The notes below the pieces were generated by a model. That model was given only the letters and a program-made list of their open reading frames with translations. It was not told the DNA's origin and did not search any database. Below are positions 9,731 through 22,900 of a stretch of 64,000 nt of DNA, in pieces. Position 1 is the first letter of the stretch. The number at the start of each line of letters is the position of its first letter. The translations under genes and the position numbers were made by a program. Origin of the DNA: Trematomus loennbergii (lineage: Eukaryota; Chordata; Actinopteri; Perciformes; Nototheniidae); the NCBI GenBank assembly GCA_012861695.1, contig JAAOOA010000060.1, positions 11,284,710 through 11,348,709 on the forward strand, in the 5' to 3' direction.

Positions 9731-12640
9731 CCTTAGGGGTATAACATGTCATTCATGTTCTTCTTTCTTTCTCACTTTTGTTTCTTTCTTTTAGGGTTTA
9801 CAATTTCTACAATAAAGAATTGTACACTCTGACTTTCACTCATCGTGTGGAGGGACGCTATGTGACTGTGCGTATACCGGGTATAGAAAGATCCTTACCC
9901 TCTGTGAGGTGGAAGTCTACGGGTACCATGCCCCAACTGGTGAGGGTTTGGGATCTTACATAAATAATGTGTGATGAAAAGTCTATAACATTTTTTCCTG
10001 CAACTCACTTGATGTATTACTGCTGGAAAGAGTGTACCCATTAGTTTATGATCTCAATTGTTTGTTTCAAGTCTTCTTCAATCCAGCATGATGTTCAAGT
10101 TGTAAAATATGGTCCCATTAATAGGAAAAAGAGAAAGGATGTACCAGCCTTTCATGTCACTTATGATTACTAAAACAGGTCTTATTTTATTTAAAGTTTA
10201 ATTTGCCAAAACTGACATTTAGTTAAACTTAGTGCAGTTGTAGTTATATATAACTTTAACTATAGACAATATATTATAGACTACAGTATAATATTACTTT
10301 AATTCCTTTTCCAATAACAAATAATATATGGTAGTTATTTGTTTATATATGGTGGGGTTATCCCTTTTATGTCCTTCATCCTGACGGCAAATTAAATCAA
10401 ATCTTTTGAGAGTCATGGTGAAACAGTATAATAAAAACAATCTGCATCAGGAGTCATACATGTTATTGATTTAACCTAAATCTTTGTTTTGTTTTTTTGT
10501 TGCAGAGAGAACCTGGCCATTCAAGGAAAAGCCACACAGTCATCAGTGTATGGGCTGCCATGCATATAAGGCCATTGATGGGAATCGGGCCCAAGTGGGC
10601 TAAGGGTTCCTGCAGTCACACAGCCAAGAAAGGAACCCCTGGTGGAGGCTGGCTCTGCCCAAAACACACAAAGTGTTTTCTGTTAAGATAACCAACCGAT
10701 ATGAAGTCCACAACGACTCAATGGAGCCGAGATCCGCATTGGAGATTCTCTTGTAAACAATGGTGCTGACAATCCAGGTAACTTACAGCCTGTCCTATAC
10801 AATACTAATATTAAAAAGTCACTAAATTGGTATTTTGTTGGAACACGTTTGAGGAACAATTATTCAGTTTTTCTCTCTCAAGTTTACCTGGTGCTACATT
10901 TTGGATTAAAAATCCTTACATTGCCAAGAAATAGGATTGGAGCGGGAATACCCTTCATTATGAATGATTCCTGCAATGTGTTCTGATCTGATCACAGAAA
11001 TGGACAAATACCAAGGTCGCCAAATAAAGGCCTGATCGAGGGTCGTCAATTGTGATTCTGTGACATGATTTGAAAACATTTATTTAAACATTACTGAAAT
11101 ATAAATATTGTTCATTATCAAGCCCTAATTAAAAGATCTGCAACCAACATTCTAACCAAGTAAAGCGTAGAAACCTAATGACGCTTTGAGTGCATGTTGA
11201 ACTTAAAATGAAAAGCCTATTACTTCAACAAACCCTTCCTGAGGTTAATGTAGTGATTTCTGCTTCTTCTACAGGTTTGCTGTAATCACCAGCATCCCGG
11301 CAGGTCAACACTGAGTTCAAGGTTCCCAACGGGATGGACGGCCGCTATGTTTACATAGGTATCCCTGGAAGAAGGAGCACCTGACCCTCTGTGAGGTGGA
11401 GGTGTTTGGCTCTGCACTGGATTAGCATTCAATGTAATGGATTTGCAAAGATGCTGTAATGTGTACACAAAGCATCCAAAATAAAATCTGCATCTTAAAT
11501 TTCATTGTTTGCATGACGTCAAGATTTACTGGTGGAGATTGCAACAAAAGTCTGCCTTGACTTTTGCTTTTACACGGGACTTGTACACCTTCTGCAATGT
11601 GCTTGTCTTATGTCATAAGAAAACTGATTTTTTTCTATCAATCATTTAAGAACAGTGAAAGCAATGGTTCTGAAGGCAGGTTTTTTATTTTTTTAAATAC
11701 AGACAAAATAGACAAATATTATGAAAGACATCTGAAGCTTTCTACCCAAAGTTAGATCAGAAGATCAATCCCCATCATGTCTGTAAGAGTGGTATTTTGA
11801 TAACTGAAGGGCCCAGACAATATTAAAGTTCAAAACACTATGTATGTCTGGAGGCCCAAACAAAGACCATTTCCTCTGTATGCCTGAGCGCCCTCTCATG
11901 GGGAAAGCCTGCATTTAATTAATGTTTTTTTTTACAGTGGAATTTAGCGGTCAGCTGGCTGTCAGCTGGCTGTCAGTTGGCTGTCAGTTGGCTGTCAGTT
12001 GGCTGTCAGTTGGCTGTCAGTTGGCTGTCAGTTGGCTGTCAGTTGGCTGTCAGTTGGCTGTCAGCTAGCTGTCAGCTAGCTATCCCATAGCTGGGAGTGG
12101 GATACCTAAGTGAGTGCATTAGTACATCTCGGGAAGAAAGCAATAAAACCTATTTCATTAAATATTGAATGGTCATTAATGTGCCACGAAGAAGGAACCA
12201 ACGACTGCTACCATTTACATGAAATCTACTGCTACAAATAGGTTGAGTTGACTTTTACAAAACCTACTAACTGATAGCTTTTGATCACTAACCGTTACAG
12301 CAACCCAAATACACAGCTTTAATAACAAGACTTCCTTTGGCAAAGAAATACAATAAGAAAGAAAGAGAACCTTGTTAAGGCCATACAGTTGAATTTTACA
12401 AAAAGTTTGGGTATTTACAAAAAGTTCTGACAGGGCACAGTTAGAGGCAGTCTACTTGTTTTGCCATAAAAAACACAACTCTTTCTGTCATTTTATAACT
12501 GGATTAGGAATGAGAGTTTGCCTGCTGAAAGCTGAATGATATGCAGTAGAAATTGTATTTCAAAGCTTCCAAACATGGGAACATCATTTTCCAAAGACTC
12601 TTTAAACACTGCTGGCCTCTAAAGAAACATTTCAACAACT
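9731..12640 (+). repeat. Segmental duplication, copy 2 (F-type lectin block)
   Basis: This copy matches 166-3283. It lacks the 0.4-kb MITE found at 1414-1815 and carries extra sequence at about 11890-12310, including the 11-bp minisatellite. Confidence 0.85.
11948..12078 (+). repeat. 11-bp minisatellite
   Basis: About 12 tandem copies of a ggctgtcagtt-like unit run between two variants ending in gctagctgtc. It lies in sequence absent from duplication copy 1. Confidence 0.85.
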
Positions 12641-13188
12641 TTTGCATAAAAATACTTACACACAAATACATTATAAAAATAGCGTACTACAGAAGAATCT
12701 TTCCCCAGATCAACACTGTGCAGAACAATAGAAGAAGTCAGATTTTGTCAAGTTTGCAAAGGGTATTGCTTCACAGTATGTGGACATCAATGATTGGGCC
12801 TGCCAGACAAAATGTACTTCTTAAGCCAAAGTCAAAGAAAATAAATTCCTAACATTAAGAAATAATACTGATGTATGAACAGCATGTCTTTGAAAACACT
12901 GTTTCCGAAAGTACAAATTCTATATGACAGAACCAAGGGAACAATAAAAAGCTAGGAAACCTTTTGGCGTAATGGAAACATTGCTGTATGAAAACAATGC
13001 AACAGTAAAGATGGTTGGCAACAGTCCACAGATACTGAGAAGTCAGGGCGAAATGTCCAACCGCTCAGTGAATCAAAGCACCGCAAAGAGGGGGAACTGT
13101 TGGGCTTCGAGTAAAAAGCAGCAATGTCAGTGACTGATCAAAACCTAGTGAAAGATCAACAGGTGCTGAACTAGTCCATCTCACGGTG

Positions 13189-13351
13189 TTATCTGAGATC
13201 TTTGGACACTTTGAGAACTTTGTAGATGTCGTTGGAGAAGACTGTGGTGAAGTGGGGTCGTGAGCTTCTGGACATGTGGGTGCAAAGGGGAACTTTACCA
13301 ACGTTTTGGGAATCCTCAATGTCCCAGATCTCTGGCATGCTGCACCCGGGC
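13189..13351 (-). CDS. dpy19l1: dpy19l1 coding exon 22 (last, stop at 13189-13191)
   Basis: It encodes [37 protein letters not shown] and ends SKDLR-TAA, as in the family C-terminus. Confidence 0.95.
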
Positions 13352-16300
13352 CTGAGCAAAGAGAAATGAAGACAAGGTTAATGAGATGACACACTATTTG
13401 TCCTGCAATTCAAGTCAATTTAGATTTTTTAAATGATTATATATAATATATATACATAACCATGTCCTAAAATGCACACATGAGTGGTTATACCATCAAA
13501 TACAGAACAGAGGGTGCCATGATTTAACCATACAGAAACCTCTTTCCAGCACCAGTTAAAGAGGCCCTATTATGCTTGTAGGGGTTCCCCTCTTCTGTAG
13601 TGTGATATATGGGTTTTTGTGCCACATTAGAGGAGATAGAACTATGAACATGAACATTTGCATAATATTTCCTCTTTAGTGCAAAATAAAATAAAATACA
13701 GAGTTTAACCCCAGATCAAATGCAATGTAAATACTGTTATATTATACTATATATTTTGTATTACTTTTAATATTTCTTTAGTTCTCTTCCTCTGTTTTTA
13801 ATTCTTGTTTTTATGCACCACGACACCAAGTCAGATTCCTCATATGTTAACCTACCTGGTAATAAACCTGTTTCTGAAATATTATCTTCTGTGATTGTAA
13901 TGTTTGTTGAGTCTCTGAACACTTTCCTTAAATCTTATTCTTTGTTGATGTTGCAGGAAAGATTCCAGACTTTATCTTGCAATACAGTGTTATCATATTA
14001 TAAAATAAAATATGACAGAAAACAGGTTGAAAAGTCCCCCTTCCTGTGAGAGGGCTCTGGTGGTGTGGAGGTACCTGGTTCTCCGGGTGCACCAGGAATC
14101 CTCCAGGACGAAGAAGTCCACCCCCAGCGTCACCAGGTTCCCCTTCACTGTGTCTGCAGACATGCGGCTGTACATGGAGTACACCAGCTTGGTTCTCTCC
14201 CTGCGAGCACAATAAAGCATTGATACGGTGCACAAGTTGGAGAACAACTAGATGCAAAGTATAGCAGTACAGAGGTGTAAGAAGTACCAATACAAATACA
14301 ATTGTGAAGTCACTTTGTTACCAGTTAAAGTGCTGCATTTTAAATCGTGCTTCAGTAACGGACCGTCCACACAGCAGCGTAAAAAATCTTGAAACTTTGA
14401 ATGGGGTGACGTCACTTTGCCTCACTTTTCGCCGAACTGCATTGTGGGCAGGCGAGCGGAGATTTTCAGGATTTTCAGGATTCAAAGTTGAGCAATGTTC
14501 AACTTTTGAAGCTGAGGTGGAAGCGTCAGCCAATCAAACCGCGTGTATGCTGGGAGAGACATACCGCAGGTAATTTCCTCATATTCCAAAAAATGGAGGA
14601 GAAATTAGCGGTAGGGAATCACCCGGTGCTTTATGACCAGTCCCTATTTACCTACCGGGATACAAACCGGAGGAGCCAGGCATGGAGGGAGGTGGCAGAG
14701 ACAGTGGTATGTTTTCGCCTGTTTGGGGAGTTTATATCCAGTTTACTTCAAACTTTTTTGCTTCGTATGTCGGGGGCGGGAGATTCATGTGATTGGTTGT
14801 TGGTGCCTTGCTCGCAAAAAATCCCAAGCTTCAGATACGCCCACCTCCAAGATTTTTTTAACGCTGCTGTGTGGACGGGCCGTAAAGGTGCAAACGTCAA
14901 ATCATTATTTAAGCGTAATGGCCCATTTCTGAATAATATATATATTCAATTACTGTATTAATTTCTGAATGGTCAGTAGATCAATTTGCATCAAATTAAG
15001 TCATCATCTGTTGATTTAAAAAATATCAAAAATAATAATAGTGAATAAAAAACGTTTAACAAAAGATTTGTAGCAATGTGGCGTATCTTTAGTATCCTTT
15101 GGTTGAAAGTGTTTTTTCCTTCATCGTTTAACCCTCCTGGTGTCTTCGGGTCAAATCTGACCGATTTACTACTTTCATCAATCATAATATTTTTGTTTTA
15201 CACAAACACCCACACGCACGCACACATACAGGACTGTCTCAGAAAATTAGAATATTGTGATAAAGTTCTTTATTTTCTGTAATGCAATTAAAAAAACAAA
15301 AATGTCATACATTCTGGATTCATTACAAATCAACTGAAATATTGCAAGCCTTTTATTATTTTAATATTGCTGATTATGGCATACAGCTTAAGAAAACTCA
15401 AAAATCCTATCTCTAAATATTAGAATATCATGAAAAAGTATACTAGTAGGGTGTTCAACGAATCACTTGAATCGTCTAATTAACTCGAAACACCTGCAAG
15501 GGTTTCCTGAGCCTTGAAAAACACTCAGCTTGGTTCAGTAAACTAAATCACAAGTATGGGGAAGACTGCTGATCTGACTGCTGTCCAGAGGACCGTCATT
15601 GACACCCTCCATCAGGAGGGTAAGACACAAAAAGAAATTTCTCAAAGAGCAAGCTGTTCACAGAGTGCAGTTTCAAAGCACATCCACAAAAAGTCTGTTG
15701 GAAGGGGGAAATGTGGCAGGAAACGCTGCACAACCAAGAGAGATGACCGCAGCCTTAACAGCATTGTGAAGAAGAGTCGCTTCCAGAATTTGGGGGAGCT
15801 TCAAAGACAGTGGACTGAAGCTGGAGTCCAGGTATCAAAAGTCACTGTTCACAGGCGTGTCCGGGAAATGGGCTACAATAGCCGTATTCCCATGGTCAAG
15901 CCACTTCTGAACTCAAGACAACGGAAGAGGCGTCTGACTTGGGCTAAGGAAAAGAAGCACTGGACAGTTGCACAGTGGTCCAAAGTCCTCTTTTCAGACG
16001 AAAGCAAGTTTTGTATTTCATTTGGAAGTCAAGGCGCCAGAGTCTGGAGAAAGGCTGGAGAGGCGCAAAATCCAAGTTGCTTGAAATCCAGTGTGAAGTT
16101 CCCACAGTCAGCGATGGTTTGGGGAGCCATGTCAGCTGCTGGTGTTGGTCCACTGTGTTTCATCAAGCCCAGAGTAAATGCAGCTGTGTACCAAGAGATT
16201 TTAGAGCACTACATGCTTCCGTCTGCTGAAAAGCTCTATGGAGATGAGGAATTCATTTTCCAGCATGATCTGGCACCTGCCCACAGTGCCAAAACCACCA

Positions 16301-16899
16301 GTAACTGGTGTACTGACCATGGCATTACTGTCCTCGATTGGCCTGCAAATTCCCTGACCTGAACCCCATAGAGAATATGTGGGTATTGTGAGAAGAAGCT
16401 GAAAGACACCAGACCCAACAATGCTAATGAGCTAAAGGCCGCTATTGAAGCATCCTGGGCATCCATAACACCTCAGCAATGCCACAGGCTGATTGCCTCC
16501 ATGCCACGCCGCATTGATGCAGTAATCCGTGCAAAGGATTCCCAACCAAGTACTGAGTGCATTAATGGACATTTTCAAATGTTTGATTGTGTTTTGCTGT
16601 TTAAATCTTTTTTTTTTACTTGGTCTGAGGAACTATTCTAATTTTTTGAGATAGGATTTTTGAGTTTTCTTAAGCTGTATGCCATAATCAGCAATATTAA
16701 AATAATAAAAGGCTTGCAATATTTCAGTTGATTTGTAATGAATCCAGAATGTATGACATTTTTGTTTTTTTAATTGCATTACAGAAAATAAAGAACTTTA
16801 TCACAATATTCTAATTTTCTGAGACAGTCCTGTATACTCTAGATGTTTTCCCCCCCCCTTATGTGCCCATCACACCTGGCCCACACACAAACACAAACA

Positions 16900-16949
<50 letters not shown>

Positions 16950-19900
16950 AACACACACACACACAGAACAATTTGACACATTTCCCGCTCTTATGTGCCC
17001 ATCCCCCCACATGGATCACACCTGGCACACGCAATACATGTTCAGTGTCTATTCTTTGTATATTTACTAGGGCTGTCAGTCGATTAAAATATTTAATCGC
17101 GATTAATCGCATGATGTCCATAGTTAATCGTGATTAATCGCACATTTTTTATCTGTTCTAAATGTACCTTAGAGGAATATTTTTCAAGTTTTTAATACTC
17201 TTATCAACATATGAGTGGACAAATATGCTTTATGCAAATGTTTGTTTATTATCATTGGAACAATGACAAATATTCTCCTGAATATTCTCAACACAACAAC
17301 CTGGAACCTCTCTCTCTCTCTTACACTCTCTCCCAACCCTGTCTACTTCTTTGCACTGAGCCAGTTGCTCAAACAGACAAGCCTGTTTACAGTTGTCGGC
17401 AAAATGCCGCTCCTCTGTCTTCAAAGCATGAGACATTCCCACTGTGGGTCAAAATAATGCGCTGTGATGTGCAGTCGACACGTTGGATGCGATCTGAATG
17501 ATCTAACGCAGCCCTCATCCTCCGTGGTCTGCCAAAAGCGAGCGGCAGGAGCGGGGCTGTCAGCATCAGCTGTGTGCTTGGCTTGCTGTTTAAAACTCCT
17601 TTTTTTGTATCCATATATCTCGCTAGAATCTCCCACCATCCAACTAACAACAAAACAACAACGTCAAGCCTTTGGGCTCTGAAACTACGGGGCGGGCCGA
17701 GGACAAATCACATGCGTTAATCGCACGTTAAAATAATTAGTGGCGTTAAAAAGAAATTGCGTTTAACGCGTTAACTTGACAGCCCTAATATTTACTGCAG
17801 TTTTTCATGTATACCAGTAGTCTGATACAAATGTACAGTTTGAAAGGGTGTTAAATGAAATGTGGTGATGATTAATGTTTTTTGTGTTAACCTGTTAAGC
17901 ACCAAGCCTGTTTTTCATGTTTCAGGCTCGAAAATGACATGCCCAAAACAAATGACTACAACTTAACTTCTAAAAGGGTTATATGAATAATTTCTTTTAT
18001 CAAAGCAAGGTTACATCTGTGAGTTGGATGTAGAAGTGTCAGAATCAATATAAATGTTTTTTATTTTAAAGAAAATTCAGATTTTACATAGTAAAAAACT
18101 GTAAATTATAGTGTCCGTCCAAAGATTATTTTTACAGATAGTGAAAACTACCTTGGATGATGGGTTAGTAGACTAAAAGCTTTAGGAATCCAAAGTACAA
18201 CATATAATAAGTACCCTGTATCAAGATTGATGCAAAACAAGTGACATTTGACCTTTTTAGAGAGGTTTAGCCAAAACCACCCCACCTCTGAGGTGATTTG
18301 GGTGAAAATGTTTTTTTTTTCCATATCTCTGGCCCCCCTTGCTCGATTTTGATGGTTGACACCTCTTTCTGACCGTTAGAGCCAATAGAATCGAAGGGGG
18401 AGGCTCACACACACACTCATTGTGAAGAGAAAAGGTGGGGGCTGCGCGCATGTAAATGTAAAGCAGAGTGGAGCTACATTCTAGCTCTGGCATTGGAAAC
18501 AAAAAAGCAGTTTTATTGCTTATGGATTATCAGAAATCATTTCAAAGAGGGCACAGATACATTGGATTAACCTATGGATTAACTGCAGCATCGTTTTTTT
18601 ATCGTTTTAATGCCATTGAAGACCAGTTTTGACCAAGGTAAGCCATGTTAGCGTTTCTAGCTACTTAGCTCCACATGTTATGATGTACGCTTTCGTTTAT
18701 AGCGTCGCAAATGTTTATCACTGAGTGTTGAGGAGGGCACCACTAGATTCAGTGTCTCCAGGACACCAAAAACGAGTGGTTGGCTGTGCATCTAGGGTAA
18801 GTAATAAGGGAGTTATTGTGAGTTTAAGTGCCGTTTTAGGTTACATTTTTTCGCTCGTGGCTAATTCAGAGGCAAATTTTTTTTTAAAAGATCAGTTAGC
18901 TGAGTTTCTTCCGTTACATGGATATAAACATTCATAGTTTTATTAAATATTAAGATTCCTTAGACGTTGTTTCCTGCAAAGTATAAATATGCCTTATATA
19001 GGTATGGTCCTACACTATATTATTCAAATATAGCATGATAGGTCCACTTTAAGAAAAAAACAGCCTACATCACAGCTCCCTTAGGGTTTCATTTATTTTG
19101 TTGGCAGCTCATCCCTCAGTTTGCTTATAATAAGGGGAAATATGAAGGGTGTATTTCAAGCTTGTTAGGTAAATCAAATCTAAGATATGTTAGAAAATGT
19201 TTCCAACTTTAATTGACTGAATTTATTAGAAAAATGGCTTATTAACACATGAATACTACTGTGTAATATATTTTACATTTATATTTAAGAAGTACAATAT
19301 AAGACAAGCACAGGTTTCATTTGTGGGCCATATTGGATTATACTTTTAGAATTTACTGAGGCCGATTCAGCAGTTGGGCTGCTGTGAGTTTCACTGACCT
19401 CAGACCAGCGTCTTCGTAGTGGGGGTGGTTGACGATGGGCCGCCCTGTGGAGAGCTTCACGCTGGCCATGGTGGCATGGCTCCGGCAAACAGAATCTGCA
19501 TCAGTCACACACAAAAACAAGACAATGTTGTTGAGTTTCTACACCACCACTTCTTCCTTTTTTATATTTCTCTACTTTGTATGGTTTAATAACGTACGCC
19601 ATGGAAAATACTTATTTCTAATTGGCTGACGGGTGTACGTTCAAATGGTATCTCTAGTGAACAAGACAATAAAATTAATTACATTTTAGTGTATCGAGTT
19701 AAGCAGCAGGTGGCAAATTCTCCATTTTCAAAAAAACATTAAACCATTGCAGAAGAGATGATGAAGCAATTCAAAGAGCACCAGAGGAAGTTTAAACAGT
19801 GAAAAACAACGTGTGAAGGTCACATCAGATCTATGTGGAGCAGTGAGGTGAATTTGTTTATATTCTACCATTTAATCATCTCATCGGCGTAGCAGAAGCT

Positions 19901-22900
19901 TCAGTGGACGTTTGAAGTCACATGCTTTATGTGTAACGTAAAATATCCCAAGCACATTGTTTTGTTTGATATCCCGATATATTCTTTCAAATGTTCTGCT
20001 TTTTAACTCTCATTTTATTATTTTATGGGCATTAAAACACACGTATTACAACCATGGAAGTTGCCAACAAACTCCATTGCTTAATAATTAAATAGTTAAT
20101 AATAAGCGTTAAAATAAATTGATACAATTATAGAAGTGCCCGTTCCTAAGGTTTTTGATCCTTCACTCACCAGGCGGGGTGTTTTCCTGGATCCAGTCCA
20201 GCAGCTCCTCCTGAGGCATGTTGCTGAACTCTCCGATGATCGCCCACTGCGCCTGCATGTTGGCCACGCCCTGCACCGCCATGATGGCCATGACCGCAAA
20301 CACTGCCACATGGTGTTTAAACCTGTCCCCCCCAGCCAAACAACTGGCACAAAGAGAGATGGAGAAAAGTATTTAAAATAAATGTTAGTGTCAATCATGT
20401 GACCCTTAATTCAATTCATAACAGACCACATTTAAATAAAAACTCAGTCACATTTATCTAAACAAAAAGATATATTAAAAGTTCATCTTATCCTCTGCTG
20501 CAGAACTAAAAGAAACTGTAGAGCAAAACTAATAGAGAGCAAAAGAGCAAGAGATTAAAAAACAACAACTGTTGATAATATTGCATATTATTGCAGACTT
20601 TCTTTATCTATAAAAATATATATATTAAAGGTCACCTATCATGCTATTTTTAGGCAATAGCATAGGTCTCAGATATATAAAAAAAATACAAAAAACATGT
20701 CTATGAAGTGTTTTGGTCAAAAAACCAAACAGATCACCCATTCTAGCCATGCCTCATATCCCTCTATTTCACTTCCTGTTTCAAAAGTGCTGATTCTGGG
20801 AATAAACAGGTCTCTCTTGAGAATGAGACGCTGTGTCTCAATTAGATTTTCACCTGTATAAATAAAGGCTAAAAAAATTCAATAAAGCTCATTTTCTTTT
20901 TAAACTGAAAAAAATACAAATAAGAGGGGGCGGAGCCTATGCCGGCTCATGCGGGACCTGGCAGATACTGTCTAAAATGCTGCGGTGATGAAACGCAAGG
21001 ATTATTAGATCAAGGAGTATTTCTGAAACAGTATGGAGCTCAAAGGCTTTCTCTATCGCCGGTTACACCACAAGGTGAGTTCCTTTTTATTTCCTGCTTC
21101 TTCACACACATGCTCTCCAGTACAGGTTAGCTCTGAGTGTTTGCGATGCTAATGTAAACACCGACCATATTACGTCCAAAACAGTCGGGCATTGTTTCTG
21201 ATAGCAACGTTTCTGATAGTGCTGTGGGTCCGCCGCCGATATGACGTCATATCGGCCGCAAATCTGGATCAGCTCCATTAGCCGCGTCCACACCGGAGTA
21301 CTTTTCACCGTACTTTTCGCGTTTAGTTCCGTTAGTACCCCTTATGTCGCGTTCACACCAAAAAGAGCACTTCATCTCGGGAACTTTTACCCCCATTTTT
21401 AGTGCCTGCTGAGAGATGGTACTTTCCTGGGGAAAAAAAGTGCCCCAGTTCTGATTGGCTGGGCGAATTGCAAACCACGCCCCGTACAACTCTGAAATGT
21501 TTTGGAGAGCCGCCATTTTATTATCCTGGCATTAGCATTATTAGCATTAGCATTCGCCCAGTGTACAAACGCAGAGAGACTAACTTATGGCAACACAAAC
21601 AAAAACATGGGAGCGGTGGAGATGAGGAGGTGTCGGCGTACTGGCGATTTACTCGGAAGGCTTCAGTAGAAGCTGCTGGGAGTCCCAGCAGCTTCTACTG
21701 AAGCCAGTCCACAACTCCGGGACTTCCGGCCGGGGACTCCGGGTGGCAGTATACGCCGTGAAGTTGTTTGCGGCCTGCCAGTAAACCCAAAGCAGAAGAA
21801 GACGAAGTGACGTTAGCGGCTCATTTGCGTAATCTTCCCTCAGGGAAAAGTACTCCGGTGTGAACGCGATCAGTACTAAATGCCCTGGGTAATAGTGCCG
21901 GGGCACTGAGTGCCGGCACTAAATACGGCAAAGTACTTGGTGTGAACGCGCCTATTGTAGCCCCGTTTTTAGAGATTTGGGTACGGAGGAAAAGAGAGGG
22001 TTTTATTTTCTGACGCTGTGTGAGTTCCCTGACACACCGGGGACACATATTTATGTATAAAAGACATCAAAAAGTGCATTTTGCATGATAGGTCCCCTTT
22101 AAAGCATCTAATCCTCTTTGCCGAACAGAAAGCAACCGTAACACTTTTTTATACATGTTTTTATATATACGCCCAAGTACCCAAGTTATTCAAAAGAGAG
22201 CTCGAGTGAGATTTAAAAAAAACCATTTTATTTAAAAAAAAAAAAGTGATATTATCAATAATATGACCTGTAATTCAATTCATTACAGATCTATACAACA
22301 TGATGTATTAAACGGTCATCCTAGCCTCTGCTACAGAACAAAAACAACCGTTATACGTATATTTTCTATATATAATCTCTATAAAGGGAGACAACAAGAG
22401 AAAAAACACAACTGAGGGACTAAATGTGTGCCTAACAAACTGATAACCCTTGCACCGTACATACTGGTTATTTAATCAGATGAAGAGGTAATGACTACAC
22501 TGAGATGAAAACACACTTTTTAAATAGAGCACATGGTTTTTGTTAAAACAACACCCTTGACTGGGGGTTAGAGACAGACCTGTTTGGAGCAGATGAGCGA
22601 GGCCATGATGCACATGTGTGGCGTGAGGAAGAGCTTCAGACGCATGATGAGGACGGCCAGGACGGCGAAGGCCAGCAGCTGCAGGCTGTGGTACACCATC
22701 TGCACACACACACACGGAAATTAGTCAAAAAATACACTCAACTTTAGTGCTGAGCTACATTTGGAGACAAAGTACGGCTTTAGATCAACTATTCTGTTTG
22801 TCAGTCACACACTCTGCTGGAACACTGGCATACATGTATTTATTGGTGCTTTACTGACACTAGCTGGTGATTAGTGGTACAGCACAGACCTTCAGAGGAT

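Larger units (their letters stand above)
6704..11425 (+). pseudogene. F-type lectin (fucolectin) gene 2, two-domain, indel-broken
   Basis: Exon 6704-6767 encodes a signal peptide (MMKLSVFLLMLLMETCSAS) and ends in a good donor (C|GTGAGT). Exon 8721-8999 is the first half of lectin domain 1 (NVALRKSDPV, AIDGNR, then [22 protein letters not shown]). Exon 9795-9940 is its second half. Exons 10506-10780 and 11275-11425 make domain 2, ending ALD-stop. Domain 1 keeps the family's fucose-binding His and Arg-x-Asp. The frame is broken several times: at least three 1-base shifts in 8721-8999, one near 9890, several in 10506-10780, and a 2-base plus a 1-base loss in the last exon that puts a stop between them. 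An intact version would be an FBP32-like secreted binary lectin. Real decay or assembly indels could explain this. AATAAA lies at 11480. Confidence 0.75.
20625..22102. mobile_element. TTAA-target element (family A) with a nested insertion
   Basis: TTAA flanks both sides. The left end AGGTCACCTATCATGC and right end (inverse of AGGGGACCTATCATGC) match family A. The middle holds a second element at about 21283-21957. It lies in dpy19l1 intron 18. Confidence 0.75.

Noticed and set aside
14318..14961. Overlapping open frames of 70-157 codons
   Set aside because: They lie in or across a PIF/Harbinger MITE, exist on both strands and show no domain.
17211..17682. Several 70-96 codon frames on both strands
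   Set aside because: All fall inside the hAT MITE at 17068-17787.
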